From: Hungatella sp. UBA7603
GTDB taxonomy: Bacteria; Bacillota; Clostridia; Lachnospirales; Lachnospiraceae
Direction: 5' to 3'
Length of the DNA stretch: 64,000 bases
Assembly: GCA_002478865.1 (NCBI GenBank)
Contig: DLJZ01000004.1
Coordinates: forward strand, 1 to 64,000
Below the pieces are notes generated by a model. That model had not been told where the DNA came from, did no database searches, and saw only the letters and a program-made list of their open reading frames with translations. Below, one piece after another: positions 55,822 through 64,000 of the stretch; within the stretch, counting starts at the first letter, position 1; each line of letters opens with the position of its first letter. The translations under genes and the position numbers were made by a program.

Positions 55822-56508
55822 ATGTCTGATAAAGTATTAATTGTGGATGATGATCCAGCTGTTTACAAGCTGCTTGAGAAAGTCATGCACAGCAACGATC
55901 TGGAAACCACAGTCGCAGACAGCGGCCTCGCGGCGCTTAATTTATTAAAAAACCATTCCTATGATATCATCCTTATGGATGTTATGCTAGGGGACATGGA
56001 AGGCTTTGAAGTCATTAAGCGAATCCGTGGCCAGGGAGACCAGACCCCTGTCATGATCGTCAGTGGAAGAAACGAGGATTACGATTCTCTCTACGGACTT
56101 TCACTTGGTGCTGACGACTATATTACAAAACCTTTTCGCCCTTTGGTTCTTGGCGCTAAAGTGAAAGCGTTAATTCGCAGGAACAAAAACCAGATATTAG
56201 ACAGCTCTGAGCTGATCGAATGCGGGCCTTTCTCATACAACACTTCCACCATGCGTTTTTATAAAAATGGGGAAGAGATTGTTTTATCTTCTAAGGAAAG
56301 CAGTTTGATGCTTCTTTTTATCAAACGTCCCAATCAGGTTTTTACAAAAGATATGATCTACGAACATGTGTGGGGAAACAGCATTGCCATTGATGATAAC
56401 GCCATCATGGTCTACATTAACCGCCTTCGTAGTAAAATTGAAAAAGACCGGCAAAAGCCGGCCCACATTGTTACAGTCAGAGGCCTAGGATACCGGTTTA
56501 TCCCATAG
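55822..56508 (+). CDS. OmpR-family response regulator
   Basis: 228 residues. Receiver domain with VDDD and phospho-acceptor D53 (LMDVMLGDMEG), and a C-terminal winged helix (about 130-228; KDMIYEHVWGN, MVYINRLRSKIE, VRGLGYRF). The ATG at 55822 follows GGGGGA closely; the frame opens with a TTG at 55810. Divergent from the hybrid kinase and probably its partner. It converges on citG, which ends 14 bases beyond. Likely regulator of the citrate genes. Confidence 0.93.
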   Translation: MSDKVLIVDDDPAVYKLLEKVMHSNDLETTVADSGLAALNLLKNHSYDIILMDVMLGDMEGFEVIKRIRGQGDQTPVMIVSGRNEDYDSLYGLSLGADDYITKPFRPLVLGAKVKALIRRNKNQILDSSELIECGPFSYNTSTMRFYKNGEEIVLSSKESSLMLLFIKRPNQVFTKDMIYEHVWGNSIAIDDNAIMVYINRLRSKIEKDRQKPAHIVTVRGLGYRFIP

Positions 56509-56522
56509 GCCTCTGGCATTTT

Positions 56523-57440
56523 TTAGTTAGAAAACAAAATCTCATCCGGACATTTCTTCGGTTGATGACACATCAGTTCTGTCAGGAATATGGTGACAGC
56601 AAGAAGATCCGCACATCCTCCTGCACTGATATTTCTTTCTATAAATTCCTGATCCATACTTTTTAACATAGATACCGCTTCTTCCTGATATGCCCCGCCC
56701 TCAGAGATAAATTCCTTAGCAATTTCCTGAACCTCTTTTAAAACAATAGGATCATGCCTTGCTATGATGTTGGAATCGTCTACTTGGCTCATTAGGGCAA
56801 ATAAGGTCTGAAGCTTAATCAGGTTCCATTCTCTTCCTTCCGATCGACCTTTTAGCATCACCGGGAGAGAGATCATGCGTATGGATTCGTAGCCGCTTAT
56901 AGCCTCTCCTCTAGCACCCATTGTACCGTATCTTTTCAGATTCTTTTCCCCGTTGCTGGTAAAGTCACGCATCCCATAAACTTCTTTTAATAAGGTCTCC
57001 CGCACCATAGCTTGCTCTACTTCCATCAGAGAATCTAAGTTAACGGTATCATCTTCCTCCATGCAAGCCCCCACAGCCGCACAAAGTATTCCCATATTAA
57101 AAATCAGTCCCTTATGAGTATTTACACCAGCAGTTGCACGGAACATAGCCTGTTCAGCCTCTAGCCCAAGCCCTCTGATATTAGAAAATATCGTTTTCGG
57201 GTTTTCCTTGTGCTTTATGCCTTCTAGAGCCATGGCTGAAAAATACGGTTTAAGAGCGTCCGCACTTCGCTCAAAAGTGGATACATCCATATCCTTATGG
57301 GCGCCATTGGAATATAAATCTACCAGGCCAGGCTTGGGGGAGGTATAAACCTCCTCCAATAAAGCCCGGTATGCTATCGTTCCGATTCTTTCGGCACTTT
57401 TATAGTTTTTTTCCATATCTGTCCCTGAACAGAACTGCAT
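56523..57440 (-). CDS. citG: Triphosphoribosyl-dephospho-CoA synthase
   Basis: About 300 residues, CitG family, with EEVYTSPKPGLVDLYSNGAHKDMD near the N-terminus (split motif PKPGLVD and GAHKDMD). It makes 2'-(5''-triphosphoribosyl)-3'-dephospho-CoA from ATP and dephospho-CoA, the precursor of the citrate lyase prosthetic group. Start either at 57440 (AGAGG seven bases upstream, 3 bases after citF) or at 57416 (MEKNYK; AGGGA upstream). Last gene of the cit operon. Confidence 0.95.
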   Translation of the reverse strand: MQFCSGTDMEKNYKSAERIGTIAYRALLEEVYTSPKPGLVDLYSNGAHKDMDVSTFERSADALKPYFSAMALEGIKHKENPKTIFSNIRGLGLEAEQAMFRATAGVNTHKGLIFNMGILCAAVGACMEEDDTVNLDSLMEVEQAMVRETLLKEVYGMRDFTSNGEKNLKRYGTMGARGEAISGYESIRMISLPVMLKGRSEGREWNLIKLQTLFALMSQVDDSNIIARHDPIVLKEVQEIAKEFISEGGAYQEEAVSMLKSMDQEFIERNISAGGCADLLAVTIFLTELMCHQPKKCPDEILFSN

Positions 57441-57442
57441 AT

Positions 57443-59005
57443 TTAAGCCTCTGAAAATTCGAATTTCTTAATTTTGCGCACAACGTCCATGATGGTACCG
57501 TCACGGCCTTCGATGATACCCACTACCTTATCATCAAACTGCACGCGCTCTGGCTCCCCAACGATAGAATAAGCGATGTCTCTCAACTCTTCAATTGTCT
57601 TGAATGGAAGATCAACTTCTTTCATGCACTCAATCAGATCTTGTCTCTTAGGGTTGATGGCAATACCATAATCAGTAATAACTACGTCAATGGATTCACC
57701 AGGTGTTGTAACAGTTGTTACGTTAGAACAGATTGCAGGAATTCTTCCCTGAATCAGAGGAGAAATTACGATGGTACATTTTGCACCAGCTGCTGTATCT
57801 GGGTGTCCACCCTGAGCGCCAGTAACAACACCATCAGAACCTACTACTACGTTACAGTTAAAGTTAACGTCTACCTCTAAAGCAGCAAGGATTACATAAT
57901 CCAATTTATTAACAACAGCTCCTTTGTTAAAAGGATCTGCGTATTCGCCTGCACTGATACGGAAATGCTTTGTATTGATAACGGATTCTACTGCACTTAA
58001 ATCGAAATCCTGAGTATCTAAAAGTGCATCAACCTGGCCATTCTCTAAGAGATCGCACATAGGTTTAGTCAGACCGCCCACGCCGAAACGCATACGTACA
58101 TTTCTTTCCTTCATAACCTTAGCAAGAGAAACGGTAGATGCTATGGAAGCACCGCCGACACCAGTCTGATAGGAAAATCCATCTTTAAAGTAAGGTGCAT
58201 TTACAACGAACTCAGTACAGTAATCAGCCATCATAAGCTTACGCATATCGCTGGTTGGTTTTGCTGCTCCAGTTGCAATCTTATCTGGATTACCAATTTC
58301 GTCTACTACTACTACATAATCCACTTTTGTCATAGAGATATGAGCTGGGAAGTTTGGAAATGAAACAAGACAGTCAGTAATAGCAACTACCTTATCTGCA
58401 TAATCTGCATCAACCATGGAATAAGAAAGAACACCACAGTTAGATTTTCCACCGATACCACGTAAGTTACCATAATCATCGCTGGTTGGAGCGCCGATAA
58501 ATGCGATATCAATTCTTACTTCACCAGACTCAATCGCACGAACTCTTCCACCATGAGAACGCATGATAGCAAGTCCCTTTAATCTACCCTCAGAAATAGC
58601 CTGACCAATTTTTCCTCTTACACCGGAAGACTGGATTCCAACAATGGTGCCATCCTCAATGTATTCTAAAAGTGGATCATGAGCCTTTCCAAGAGAACTT
58701 GCACAAATAGTGATATCTTTGATCCCTAAGTTATGAACCTGCTCCATAACCATGTTTACAATGTAATCACCTTCTCTAAAGTGATGATGGAAGCCAAGGG
58801 TCATACCATCTTTAATGCCACACTTCACTAGCACTTCACGAATGTTATCAACCATCTTGCTTTCAGTATTATTAATGACACACTTTGTAACAGGGCCATC
58901 TTTTTTATATTCATATCCATCAAAATGATGGTTTCCCATAAAGGGTTGTTTTCCTGTTTGCTTTAAGATTTCATCTGGAATATCTCTGCCTACTGCATTA
59001 ATCAT
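57443..59005 (-). CDS. citF: Citrate lyase alpha subunit (citrate-ACP transferase)
   Basis: About 520 residues, typical CitF: MINAVGRDIPD at the start, GMTLGFHHHFREGDY, and GVGGASIASTVSLAKVM. It exchanges the acetyl group on the acyl-carrier subunit for citrate, releasing acetate. The ATG at 59005 follows GGAGAG and begins 2 bases after the citE stop; an earlier frame opening at 59029 lies inside citE. Confidence 0.97.
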   Translation of the reverse strand: MINAVGRDIPDEILKQTGKQPFMGNHHFDGYEYKKDGPVTKCVINNTESKMVDNIREVLVKCGIKDGMTLGFHHHFREGDYIVNMVMEQVHNLGIKDITICASSLGKAHDPLLEYIEDGTIVGIQSSGVRGKIGQAISEGRLKGLAIMRSHGGRVRAIESGEVRIDIAFIGAPTSDDYGNLRGIGGKSNCGVLSYSMVDADYADKVVAITDCLVSFPNFPAHISMTKVDYVVVVDEIGNPDKIATGAAKPTSDMRKLMMADYCTEFVVNAPYFKDGFSYQTGVGGASIASTVSLAKVMKERNVRMRFGVGGLTKPMCDLLENGQVDALLDTQDFDLSAVESVINTKHFRISAGEYADPFNKGAVVNKLDYVILAALEVDVNFNCNVVVGSDGVVTGAQGGHPDTAAGAKCTIVISPLIQGRIPAICSNVTTVTTPGESIDVVITDYGIAINPKRQDLIECMKEVDLPFKTIEELRDIAYSIVGEPERVQFDDKVVGIIEGRDGTIMDVVRKIKKFEFSEA

Positions 59006-59006
59006 C

Positions 59007-59906
59007 TTATAACTCTCCTTTATACACACCGGAGGCCTTGGCCAGCTCTATGGTTCTCTTCGCTCCGTCATAGAATGCAATATCTATCATCTTTCCATCT
59101 ACGGTAAATACGCCTATGCCCTTTTCCCTCTTGTCTTCGATCTCTTTTACAACTTTCTCTGCAAAAATGATGTCCTTCTGGGTTGGGGTGAATATATCAT
59201 GTACAACCGGAATCTGACGTGGATTGACAATTGATTTACCATCAAAGCCCATCAAATGAATGGTTTCAACTTCTTTACGGAATCCGTCCATATTATCAAG
59301 ATCAGTAAATACCGTATCAAAACACTGAACCTTTGCTGCTCTTGCTGCAATGATCATGTTCTGTCTGGCACCCATTAATTCAACTCCGGTTCCAGTAATA
59401 CGGGTCTGTAGGTCCTTGGTATAATCTCCACCGGACAATGCAATACCAAAAAGTCTTTCGGAAGATTCGCAGACATCAAGTGCCTTCATAACACCTCTTG
59501 CGGACTCGATTGCTGCCATAATAAGAGTTCTTCCTACAGGAATATTAAAGTCTTTCTCAGCCATAGCAATCTCTGCTTCTACTGCGCGAACTTCTTCTGG
59601 GGTTTCTGTCTTTGGAATACGGATCGCATCACAGCCACCTGCAACTGCACAGCGGATATCTTCTTTCCAATAAGCGGTATCTAATCCATTGATACGAACA
59701 ACACGCTCGCATCCTCTATAATCAATTTCCTTTAATGCATGATATAAAGAAAATCTTGCTACGTCCTTCTGATTCTCTGCTACCGCATCCTCTAAATCCA
59801 ACATAATAGAATCTGGATTGTAGATATAAGGATCCTTTACAAGGCCTGGTTTCTGGGCATTTAAAAACATCATGGTTCTTCTAAGCCGTTTCTTATTCGG
59901 ATTCAT
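59007..59906 (-). CDS. citE: Citrate lyase beta subunit (citryl-ACP lyase)
   Basis: About 299 residues of the HpcH/HpaI aldolase-like CitE family: LRRTMMFLNAQKPG at the start, DSIMLDLEDAVAENQKD with metal-binding acids, and LMGFDGKSIVNPRQI near the end. It splits citryl-ACP to oxaloacetate and acetyl-ACP. The ATG at 59906 overlaps the citD stop (TAATG), which sets the start. Confidence 0.97.
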   Translation of the reverse strand: MNPNKKRLRRTMMFLNAQKPGLVKDPYIYNPDSIMLDLEDAVAENQKDVARFSLYHALKEIDYRGCERVVRINGLDTAYWKEDIRCAVAGGCDAIRIPKTETPEEVRAVEAEIAMAEKDFNIPVGRTLIMAAIESARGVMKALDVCESSERLFGIALSGGDYTKDLQTRITGTGVELMGARQNMIIAARAAKVQCFDTVFTDLDNMDGFRKEVETIHLMGFDGKSIVNPRQIPVVHDIFTPTQKDIIFAEKVVKEIEDKREKGIGVFTVDGKMIDIAFYDGAKRTIELAKASGVYKGEL

Positions 59907-60205
59907 TACTTTCCTGTGCCTCCCCAAAGATTATTCTCAAAATGATCTGTGGCACGGCTTACCGCACCTTCAACACGTGCCTTAATGGTACAATCCAGGG
60001 CTCCTTTGTCAACAATAGCAATTTTTACATTGTTAATGCCTAAATTATTAAGAGTCTCCATAACCACTTTACGGATTTGATTTCCGTACTGGTTTATTAC
60101 TGCGCTTTCCAGAGCAAAGTCGATCTTACCATCGCCCGGTTCTACGGTTACCTGACAGTCACTTGATTCTAATGTACCTGCCAAGGCTGGTTTTGTTATC
60201 TCCAT
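59906..60205 (-). CDS. citD: Citrate lyase gamma subunit (acyl carrier protein)
   Basis: 99 residues from MEITKPALAGTLESSD, the standard CitD start; the Ser in this segment carries the phosphoribosyl-dephospho-CoA arm. The frame is open to 60244, but GGGAGG lies 11 bases before 60205 and a candidate -10 (TATAAT, 60243-60248) would overlap the longer start. First structural gene of citDEFG, 175 bases after citX. Confidence 0.95.
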   Translation of the reverse strand: MEITKPALAGTLESSDCQVTVEPGDGKIDFALESAVINQYGNQIRKVVMETLNNLGINNVKIAIVDKGALDCTIKARVEGAVSRATDHFENNLWGGTGK

Positions 60206-60242
60206 TTTGCTTAAAGCCTCCCTTTTATTTTCGTATGCTTTC

Positions 60243-60285
60243 ATTATAAAGTTGAAATCTTAATTAGGGGAAAAAGGAATCTTAA
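60243..60285 (-). promoter_or_regulatory. citDEFG promoter with 22-bp direct-repeat boxes
   Basis: TATAAT (60243-60248, minus strand). In plus coordinates CTTAA occurs at 60259-60263 and 60281-60285, 22 bases apart and 10 bases upstream of the -10, as expected for an OmpR/PhoB-type activator site in place of a good -35. Confidence 0.5.
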
Positions 60286-60305
60286 AATTTATTAAGACAG
60301 AAAGT

Positions 60306-60349
60306 GCTGTAAACTCAATGTTTTTTTCTGAAAACATCAAATTTACAGC
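60306..60349. repeat. Inverted repeat between citX and citD
   Basis: GCTGTAAA/TTTACAGC outer arms and ATGTTTT/AAAACAT inner arms. No T run follows on either strand, so it is either an operator-like DNA palindrome or an mRNA processing/stability hairpin between citX and citD. Confidence 0.6.
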
Positions 60350-60380
60350 CCAATATACCAACAATTATCTGACAATTAAT

Positions 60381-60920
60381 TCAACGCACCTCTAACAGCC
60401 ATGATTTTATTATGTCCTCGACTCGCTTATATAATTCTTCTATCGTATGGTTCCTGCTGCGACCACAAGCTTTTGCTTCCTGACCGCAAAGCAGACATCT
60501 GCGAACTGTTGTTCCAAGCTGCTCTCTGCTCATTCCTTTTCCAGATTTATCATAAACATCAATATCAAAAAGCCTTCCTAATGGATGAGTTTCTTCTATA
60601 TCTATCATGATTTTTTTTATTAATAAGGGATCTTCACTTTTTACTGCTAGTATTTTCAAGCAGCCCTCTTTTTTTATGATTTCCATTTCTTCTTCCACCA
60701 GAATCTTTTGCTCCTGCAAGGAGTCGAAGATTGCTTGTCCACCCGCCTGAAATGCTTTCATAATATCAGGGGAAGTTTTTCTCGGACCTGGAATGTTCAT
60801 ACCGATCGCTACAATTACAGAATCCTTGTGTGCTTCTTTAAACTTACTTTGTAGCCAAACTTTTTCTTCACGGAAGTTCAGCATCTCTTCTAAGGTCACA
60901 AGCTCTTGTTGGTCTTTCAT
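60381..60920 (-). CDS. citX: Apo-citrate lyase phosphoribosyl-dephospho-CoA transferase
   Basis: 179 residues, CitX family: VAIGMNIPGPRKTSP, HPLGRLFDIDVYDKSG and the Cys-rich CLLCGQEAKACGRSRNH. It transfers the prosthetic group made by CitG onto the Ser of CitD. GGAAGGGAAG precedes the ATG. The first 53 bases overlap the end of the MATE gene in another frame, so citX is translated from within or coupled to that gene. Confidence 0.95.
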   Translation of the reverse strand: MKDQQELVTLEEMLNFREEKVWLQSKFKEAHKDSVIVAIGMNIPGPRKTSPDIMKAFQAGGQAIFDSLQEQKILVEEEMEIIKKEGCLKILAVKSEDPLLIKKIMIDIEETHPLGRLFDIDVYDKSGKGMSREQLGTTVRRCLLCGQEAKACGRSRNHTIEELYKRVEDIIKSWLLEVR

Positions 60921-62241
60921 CTTCTACTTCCCTTCCTATTTTTTTAATTTTTACTGCCAGTGGAATTACCATCAATACCCACACAATGGGTTCCGCTACC
61001 ATAATTCCCAGGTAGCTGAGCGCAGGAGCCAGGAACATGGCGATGGCTACTTTTCCCACAAGCTCTATAAAGCTTGATACCACCGGTGTCTTATGATCTC
61101 CAGTTCCCTGAAGTGCATTCCTAAAAATAGATATGGAAGCAGCTACAACATAAAAAAGAGAATTGATTCTTAAATATAACGTAGCGGTATGAACAATGTC
61201 TCCATTCACAGTACCAGTTACCAGTTTTATCAAAATTGGTGCTACCGTATAGCTTAATAAAATCATTCCTCCAGACCAAATCCAGGTAATGGTCAGAGCA
61301 CATCTAAGCCCCAGTCGAATCCTGTCTTTTTTTCCAGCCCCCATATTTTGGCCACAAAAAGTAGCCATCGTAACTCCCATAACAGAAAAAGGCAACATAA
61401 AAAATTCAGTTAATTTACGAGCTGCCGTATGGGCGACGATAATTTCCATGCCAAACGTATTGATGACCCGCTGAAGGGACAGGGTTCCAAAAAATACCAG
61501 TGACATCATAAGTGCCATGGAAAGACCGGAAGAATATAGTTCCTTTGCTTCCACCAAGGTAATCTTAAAATCCTTTAAGCGAAACCGGAACACAGGATAA
61601 CGCTTCATCATATAAAACAAACATAAAAATGCAGAAACTAACTGGGCAATCACGGTGGCAATTGCAGCACCTGAAACTCCAAGCTTTAGATCATACACAA
61701 ATAAAATGGCAAGAAATATGTTTAAAAGGCTAGAGCCCATAAGAAACAAAAGAGGAGCAACGGTATCTCCCACGGATCGTAAAATATTGGCACATGCGTT
61801 GTATAACATAGTCATGAACATTCCAAGTAAAATAATTCTGATATATCCTTTTGCATCTGCAAGAAGCGCAACCGGAACGTTTAATAAATCTAAGAAAAAC
61901 GGAAGTCCTCCCACGCAAATTAGGGTCAGAAAAAGAGAGGTCAGGGTCCCTAATAACAGTCCTCCCGCGGAGTAACGCCTGATCCCCTCTTTATCCCCGG
62001 CTCCAAAGCTTTTTGCAGTCAAAAGTGCAAAACCGCCGGTGAGCCCGGATAAAAAACCTATAAATAAAGTACTGATCGATGTGGTGGCCCCCACTGCTGC
62101 CAGGGCCTTTTCCCCTAAGATACTTCCTACGATTCTGGTATCTGCCAAGCTGTAAAAAAGCTGAAAGACATTGCCAAGAGCCACTGGCACAGCAAATGTC
62201 AACATTATTTTGGCAGGATTCCCTTTTGTTAAGTCTTTCAT
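60868..62241 (-). CDS. MATE-family efflux transporter
   Basis: About 457 residues, twelve membrane spans in two related halves. Family segments are ADTRIVGSILGEKALAAVGA near the N-terminus and FCGQNMGAGKKDRIR in the second half. MATE proteins expel drugs or metabolites by Na+ or H+ antiport; the substrate here is unknown. The ATG at 62241 (MKDLTKGNP) is preferred over an upstream TTG at 62277, which lies inside the preceding small gene. It starts 4 bases after that gene and its end overlaps citX by 53 bases. Confidence 0.92.
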   Translation of the reverse strand: MKDLTKGNPAKIMLTFAVPVALGNVFQLFYSLADTRIVGSILGEKALAAVGATTSISTLFIGFLSGLTGGFALLTAKSFGAGDKEGIRRYSAGGLLLGTLTSLFLTLICVGGLPFFLDLLNVPVALLADAKGYIRIILLGMFMTMLYNACANILRSVGDTVAPLLFLMGSSLLNIFLAILFVYDLKLGVSGAAIATVIAQLVSAFLCLFYMMKRYPVFRFRLKDFKITLVEAKELYSSGLSMALMMSLVFFGTLSLQRVINTFGMEIIVAHTAARKLTEFFMLPFSVMGVTMATFCGQNMGAGKKDRIRLGLRCALTITWIWSGGMILLSYTVAPILIKLVTGTVNGDIVHTATLYLRINSLFYVVAASISIFRNALQGTGDHKTPVVSSFIELVGKVAIAMFLAPALSYLGIMVAEPIVWVLMVIPLAVKIKKIGREVEDERPTRACDLRRDAELP

Positions 62242-62245
62242 GTGC

Positions 62246-62548
62246 CTATAAAGTCTGAGATATGGTAAAATCTGCAAAGCCCGAAATCATGGGATAAGAA
62301 GCGCTGTTTTTGAAAGGAGCAGTTATGGTTCCTTTTACATAAAAGCTAAAGGCCGGGCGGTGGTTATTGATCTTGTTCAGGTTCTTTATCAGCCTCTCGT
62401 TTTTCCCCAGCTCTCCTATGTAATTTCCATTCTGATTGTAAATCTCCGTTCCATAGAACTTGCCCAGGATGGTACCGTCACATGCAACTAGATAGTCCTT
62501 TTGCTGGACACCTACGTAGTTGCCTTCCCAACTCCAGTATCTAACCAT
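62246..62548 (-). CDS. Small 4-fold beta-flower-like protein
   Basis: 100 residues from MVRYWSWEGNYVG. It has repeated short units of the type W/Y-x-x-x-G-N/T-Y/I-V/I-G (YWSWEGNYVGVQ, ACDGTILGKF, NQNGNYIGEL), as in proteins annotated 4-fold beta flower. No signal peptide. The AGGAAAGGTG site supports 62548; the frame is open to 62620. Probably co-transcribed with the MATE gene. Function unknown. Confidence 0.6.
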   Translation of the reverse strand: MVRYWSWEGNYVGVQQKDYLVACDGTILGKFYGTEIYNQNGNYIGELGKNERLIKNLNKINNHRPAFSFYVKGTITAPFKNSASYPMISGFADFTISQTL

Positions 62549-62671
62549 TCTTTCAACACCTTTCCTATTTTTATTAATCATCATACACCATTCTTTGCCA
62601 AAAAGAAACACTCCTACCATAAGACATTGATAAAATTTAAACCTACACTGGATTTTTCTTTGGATCTGTTA

Positions 62672-62677
62672 TATAAT
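62672..62677 (+). promoter_or_regulatory. -10 element of the DAHP synthase gene
   Basis: A perfect TATAAT 40 bases before the start codon. The -35 is weak (TGGATT with 17-base spacing). Confidence 0.5.
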
Positions 62678-62716
62678 ACTGCAAAATACAGAACAAAACA
62701 TGCACAGGAGGACATT

Positions 62717-63745
62717 ATGGGATTTCATTATATCAATCATCTGCCGAGCCCGGAAGAAATCAAGGAAAGCTATCCACTTCCGACTGAATTTAAAGCCCTT
62801 AAATTAGAACGAGATCAGGCCATCAGCGACGTATTTACCGGGGCAAGCGATAAATTTCTTGTTATCATTGGTCCCTGTTCTGCTGACAACGAAGATTCTG
62901 TTTCCGATTATGTCAACCGGCTTGCAAAAGTACAGGAAAAAACAAAAGATAGACTGATTCTTATTCCAAGAATTTACACCAACAAACCACGCACCACGGG
63001 AGAGGGATACAAAGGCATGCTCCATCAGCCAGATCCTGAGAAAAAACCGGACATGCTGGAAGGACTGATCGCCATTCGCAGAATGCACATGAAGGTCTTA
63101 ACAGAAACAGGCTTATCCACAGCCGACGAGATGCTTTATCCAGAAAACTTAACGTATCTTGATGACGTTATGTCCTATATCGCCATTGGCGCCCGCTCTG
63201 TGGAGAATCAACAGCACCGTCTCACCTCCAGCGCCTGTGATGTACCAGTTGGCATGAAGAATCCTACCAGCGGAGATTTATCCGTTATGCTTAACTCTGT
63301 GGTAGCTGCCCAACAGGCCCATGATTTCACATATCGTGGCTTCGAGGTAAAAAGCAGTGGAAATCCTCTTGCTCATACCATATTAAGAGGCGCAGTCAAC
63401 AAACATGGTCAATGCATTCCAAACTATCATTTTGAAGATCTTTTTCTGCTTCATGAAATGTATGGAAGACGCAACCTGGCTAATCCAGCTTGCATCGTAG
63501 ATGCCAACCATTCCAATTCCAACAAAAAATATATGGAACAAATCCGCATCTCCAAGGAAGTTCTTCACAGTCGCAGACATGCAGCAGAGATCAGCTCACT
63601 TGTTAAGGGACTGATGATCGAAAGCTACATCGAGCCCGGTGCCCAAAAGGTGGGGGATGGCTGCTATGGAAAATCCATTACGGATCCTTGTCTTGGCTGG
63701 GAGGCATCTGAACGCCTGCTCTATGAGATTGCTGAACTAGTATAA
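62717..63745 (+). CDS. aroF: 3-deoxy-7-phosphoheptulonate (DAHP) synthase, class I
   Basis: 342 residues of the AroFGH-type class I enzyme: LVIIGPCSADN, YTNKPRTTGEGYKGM, GARSVENQQHR, GMKNPTSGD and the metal-binding CIVDANHSNSNKK. It condenses phosphoenolpyruvate with erythrose-4-phosphate, the first step of aromatic amino acid synthesis. The ATG at 62717 has a perfect AGGAGG site; the frame runs open upstream to 62501 through the promoter and is not coding there. Which feedback type it is cannot be told. Confidence 0.96.
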   Translation: MGFHYINHLPSPEEIKESYPLPTEFKALKLERDQAISDVFTGASDKFLVIIGPCSADNEDSVSDYVNRLAKVQEKTKDRLILIPRIYTNKPRTTGEGYKGMLHQPDPEKKPDMLEGLIAIRRMHMKVLTETGLSTADEMLYPENLTYLDDVMSYIAIGARSVENQQHRLTSSACDVPVGMKNPTSGDLSVMLNSVVAAQQAHDFTYRGFEVKSSGNPLAHTILRGAVNKHGQCIPNYHFEDLFLLHEMYGRRNLANPACIVDANHSNSNKKYMEQIRISKEVLHSRRHAAEISSLVKGLMIESYIEPGAQKVGDGCYGKSITDPCLGWEASERLLYEIAELV

Positions 63746-63760
63746 AATACTTTAACATAC

Positions 63761-63812
63761 AAAAATAGAGTGAATGACGGGAGTAGAAACCTCCATCATT
63801 CACTCTATTTTT
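63761..63812. terminator. Bidirectional terminator between aroF and uppP
   Basis: AAAAATAGAGTGAATG pairs with CATTCACTCTATTTTTA around an inner GGAG/CTCC stem. It overlaps the last bases of the convergent uppP gene. Confidence 0.92.
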
Positions 63813-64000
63813 ATAGACCAATCACTGCTGATATGCCAAAATATAAAATCACCACAGTTCCAAGCACGATTCTGTAGTATCCGAAGAATTTAAAATCATG
63901 TTGTCTGATATATCCCATTAAGAACTTGATGGCGTAGATGGAAACCACAAAGGCAACTACCATACCAAGGATCAGATAAACTATCTGTGACCCACTAAAG
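63811..64000 (-). CDS. uppP: Undecaprenyl-diphosphatase UppP (BacA), C-terminal part
   Basis: Only the last 62 codons are inside the window; the gene continues past the right edge. The translated end contains [34 protein letters not shown] and a final hydrophobic span, matching the conserved C-terminus of UppP. The enzyme removes a phosphate from undecaprenyl diphosphate at the membrane, recycling the lipid carrier for cell-wall synthesis and giving bacitracin tolerance. Confidence 0.9.
   Translation of the reverse strand, partial: FSGSQIVYLILGMVVAFVVSIYAIKFLMGYIRQHDFKFFGYYRIVLGTVVILYFGISAVIGL

Noticed and set aside
62549..62716. Upstream extension of the DAHP synthase frame
   Set aside because: The extension runs through the TATAAT promoter element and lacks a ribosome site, whereas the ATG at 62717 has a perfect AGGAGG.

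Overview
The window looks like chromosomal DNA of a low-to-moderate-GC Gram-positive anaerobe of the Lachnospiraceae type (Clostridium/Lacrimispora-like). Supporting signs are T-box leaders before aspS and tyrS, tRNA-dependent amidation by GatCAB with an archaeal-type AspRS, YesMN-type two-component systems, ABC sugar importers with lipoprotein binding proteins, cell-wall-binding repeats on a secreted pectinase, and anaerobic citrate fermentation genes. The genus is inference. I see no rRNA, tRNA, CRISPR array, transposase or prophage gene.

Layout. 1-8.8 kb is housekeeping: a LysR regulator, then on the minus strand a T-box-controlled operon aspS-gatC-gatA-gatB-aminotransferase, then a YacP/Rae1-like NYN protein and the Mn exporter mntP. 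8.8-26.3 kb (minus strand) is a rhamnogalacturonan-I utilisation cluster resembling the Bacillus subtilis yes-yetA-lpl region: DUF1961 protein, GH2 enzyme, membrane AraC regulator, two permeases, binding lipoprotein, YetA-like exo-lyase, a PL11 lyase fused to a CE12 acetylesterase, GH105 and a NodB-type deacetylase. None of the enzymes in this cluster has a signal peptide, so the cluster appears to import acetylated oligosaccharides and break them down in the cytoplasm. 26.4-30.6 kb holds an HD-GYP protein, tyrS with an unusually long hairpin-rich leader, and a GGDEF protein.

30.7-47.7 kb is a second pectin block that supplies the outside enzymes: a 1992-residue secreted GH28-PL9 fusion with C-terminal wall-binding repeats under a promoter carrying a near-perfect cre site, a secreted beta-helix protein with a duplicated C-terminal module, a CUT1 importer, and a YesM/YesN pair. 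A beta-carbonic anhydrase lies between. 47.8-62.5 kb is a citrate block: small OadG, OadB, a CitMHS transporter, a Ca2+ P-type ATPase, a divergent kinase/OmpR-type regulator pair, and citX-citD-citE-citF-citG. The MATE efflux gene overlaps citX. citC and oadA are not in the window. The cit operon and the CitMHS-oad operon share a candidate direct-repeat operator (CTTAA boxes 22 bp apart at the same distance from the -10). 62.6-64 kb has a DAHP synthase and the end of uppP.

The most interesting leads are the intracellular PL11-CE12 fusion pathway, the GH28-PL9 wall-anchored fusion, the shared citrate-operon operator with a kinase whose receiver domain has Glu instead of Asp, and the stacked hairpins in the tyrS leader.
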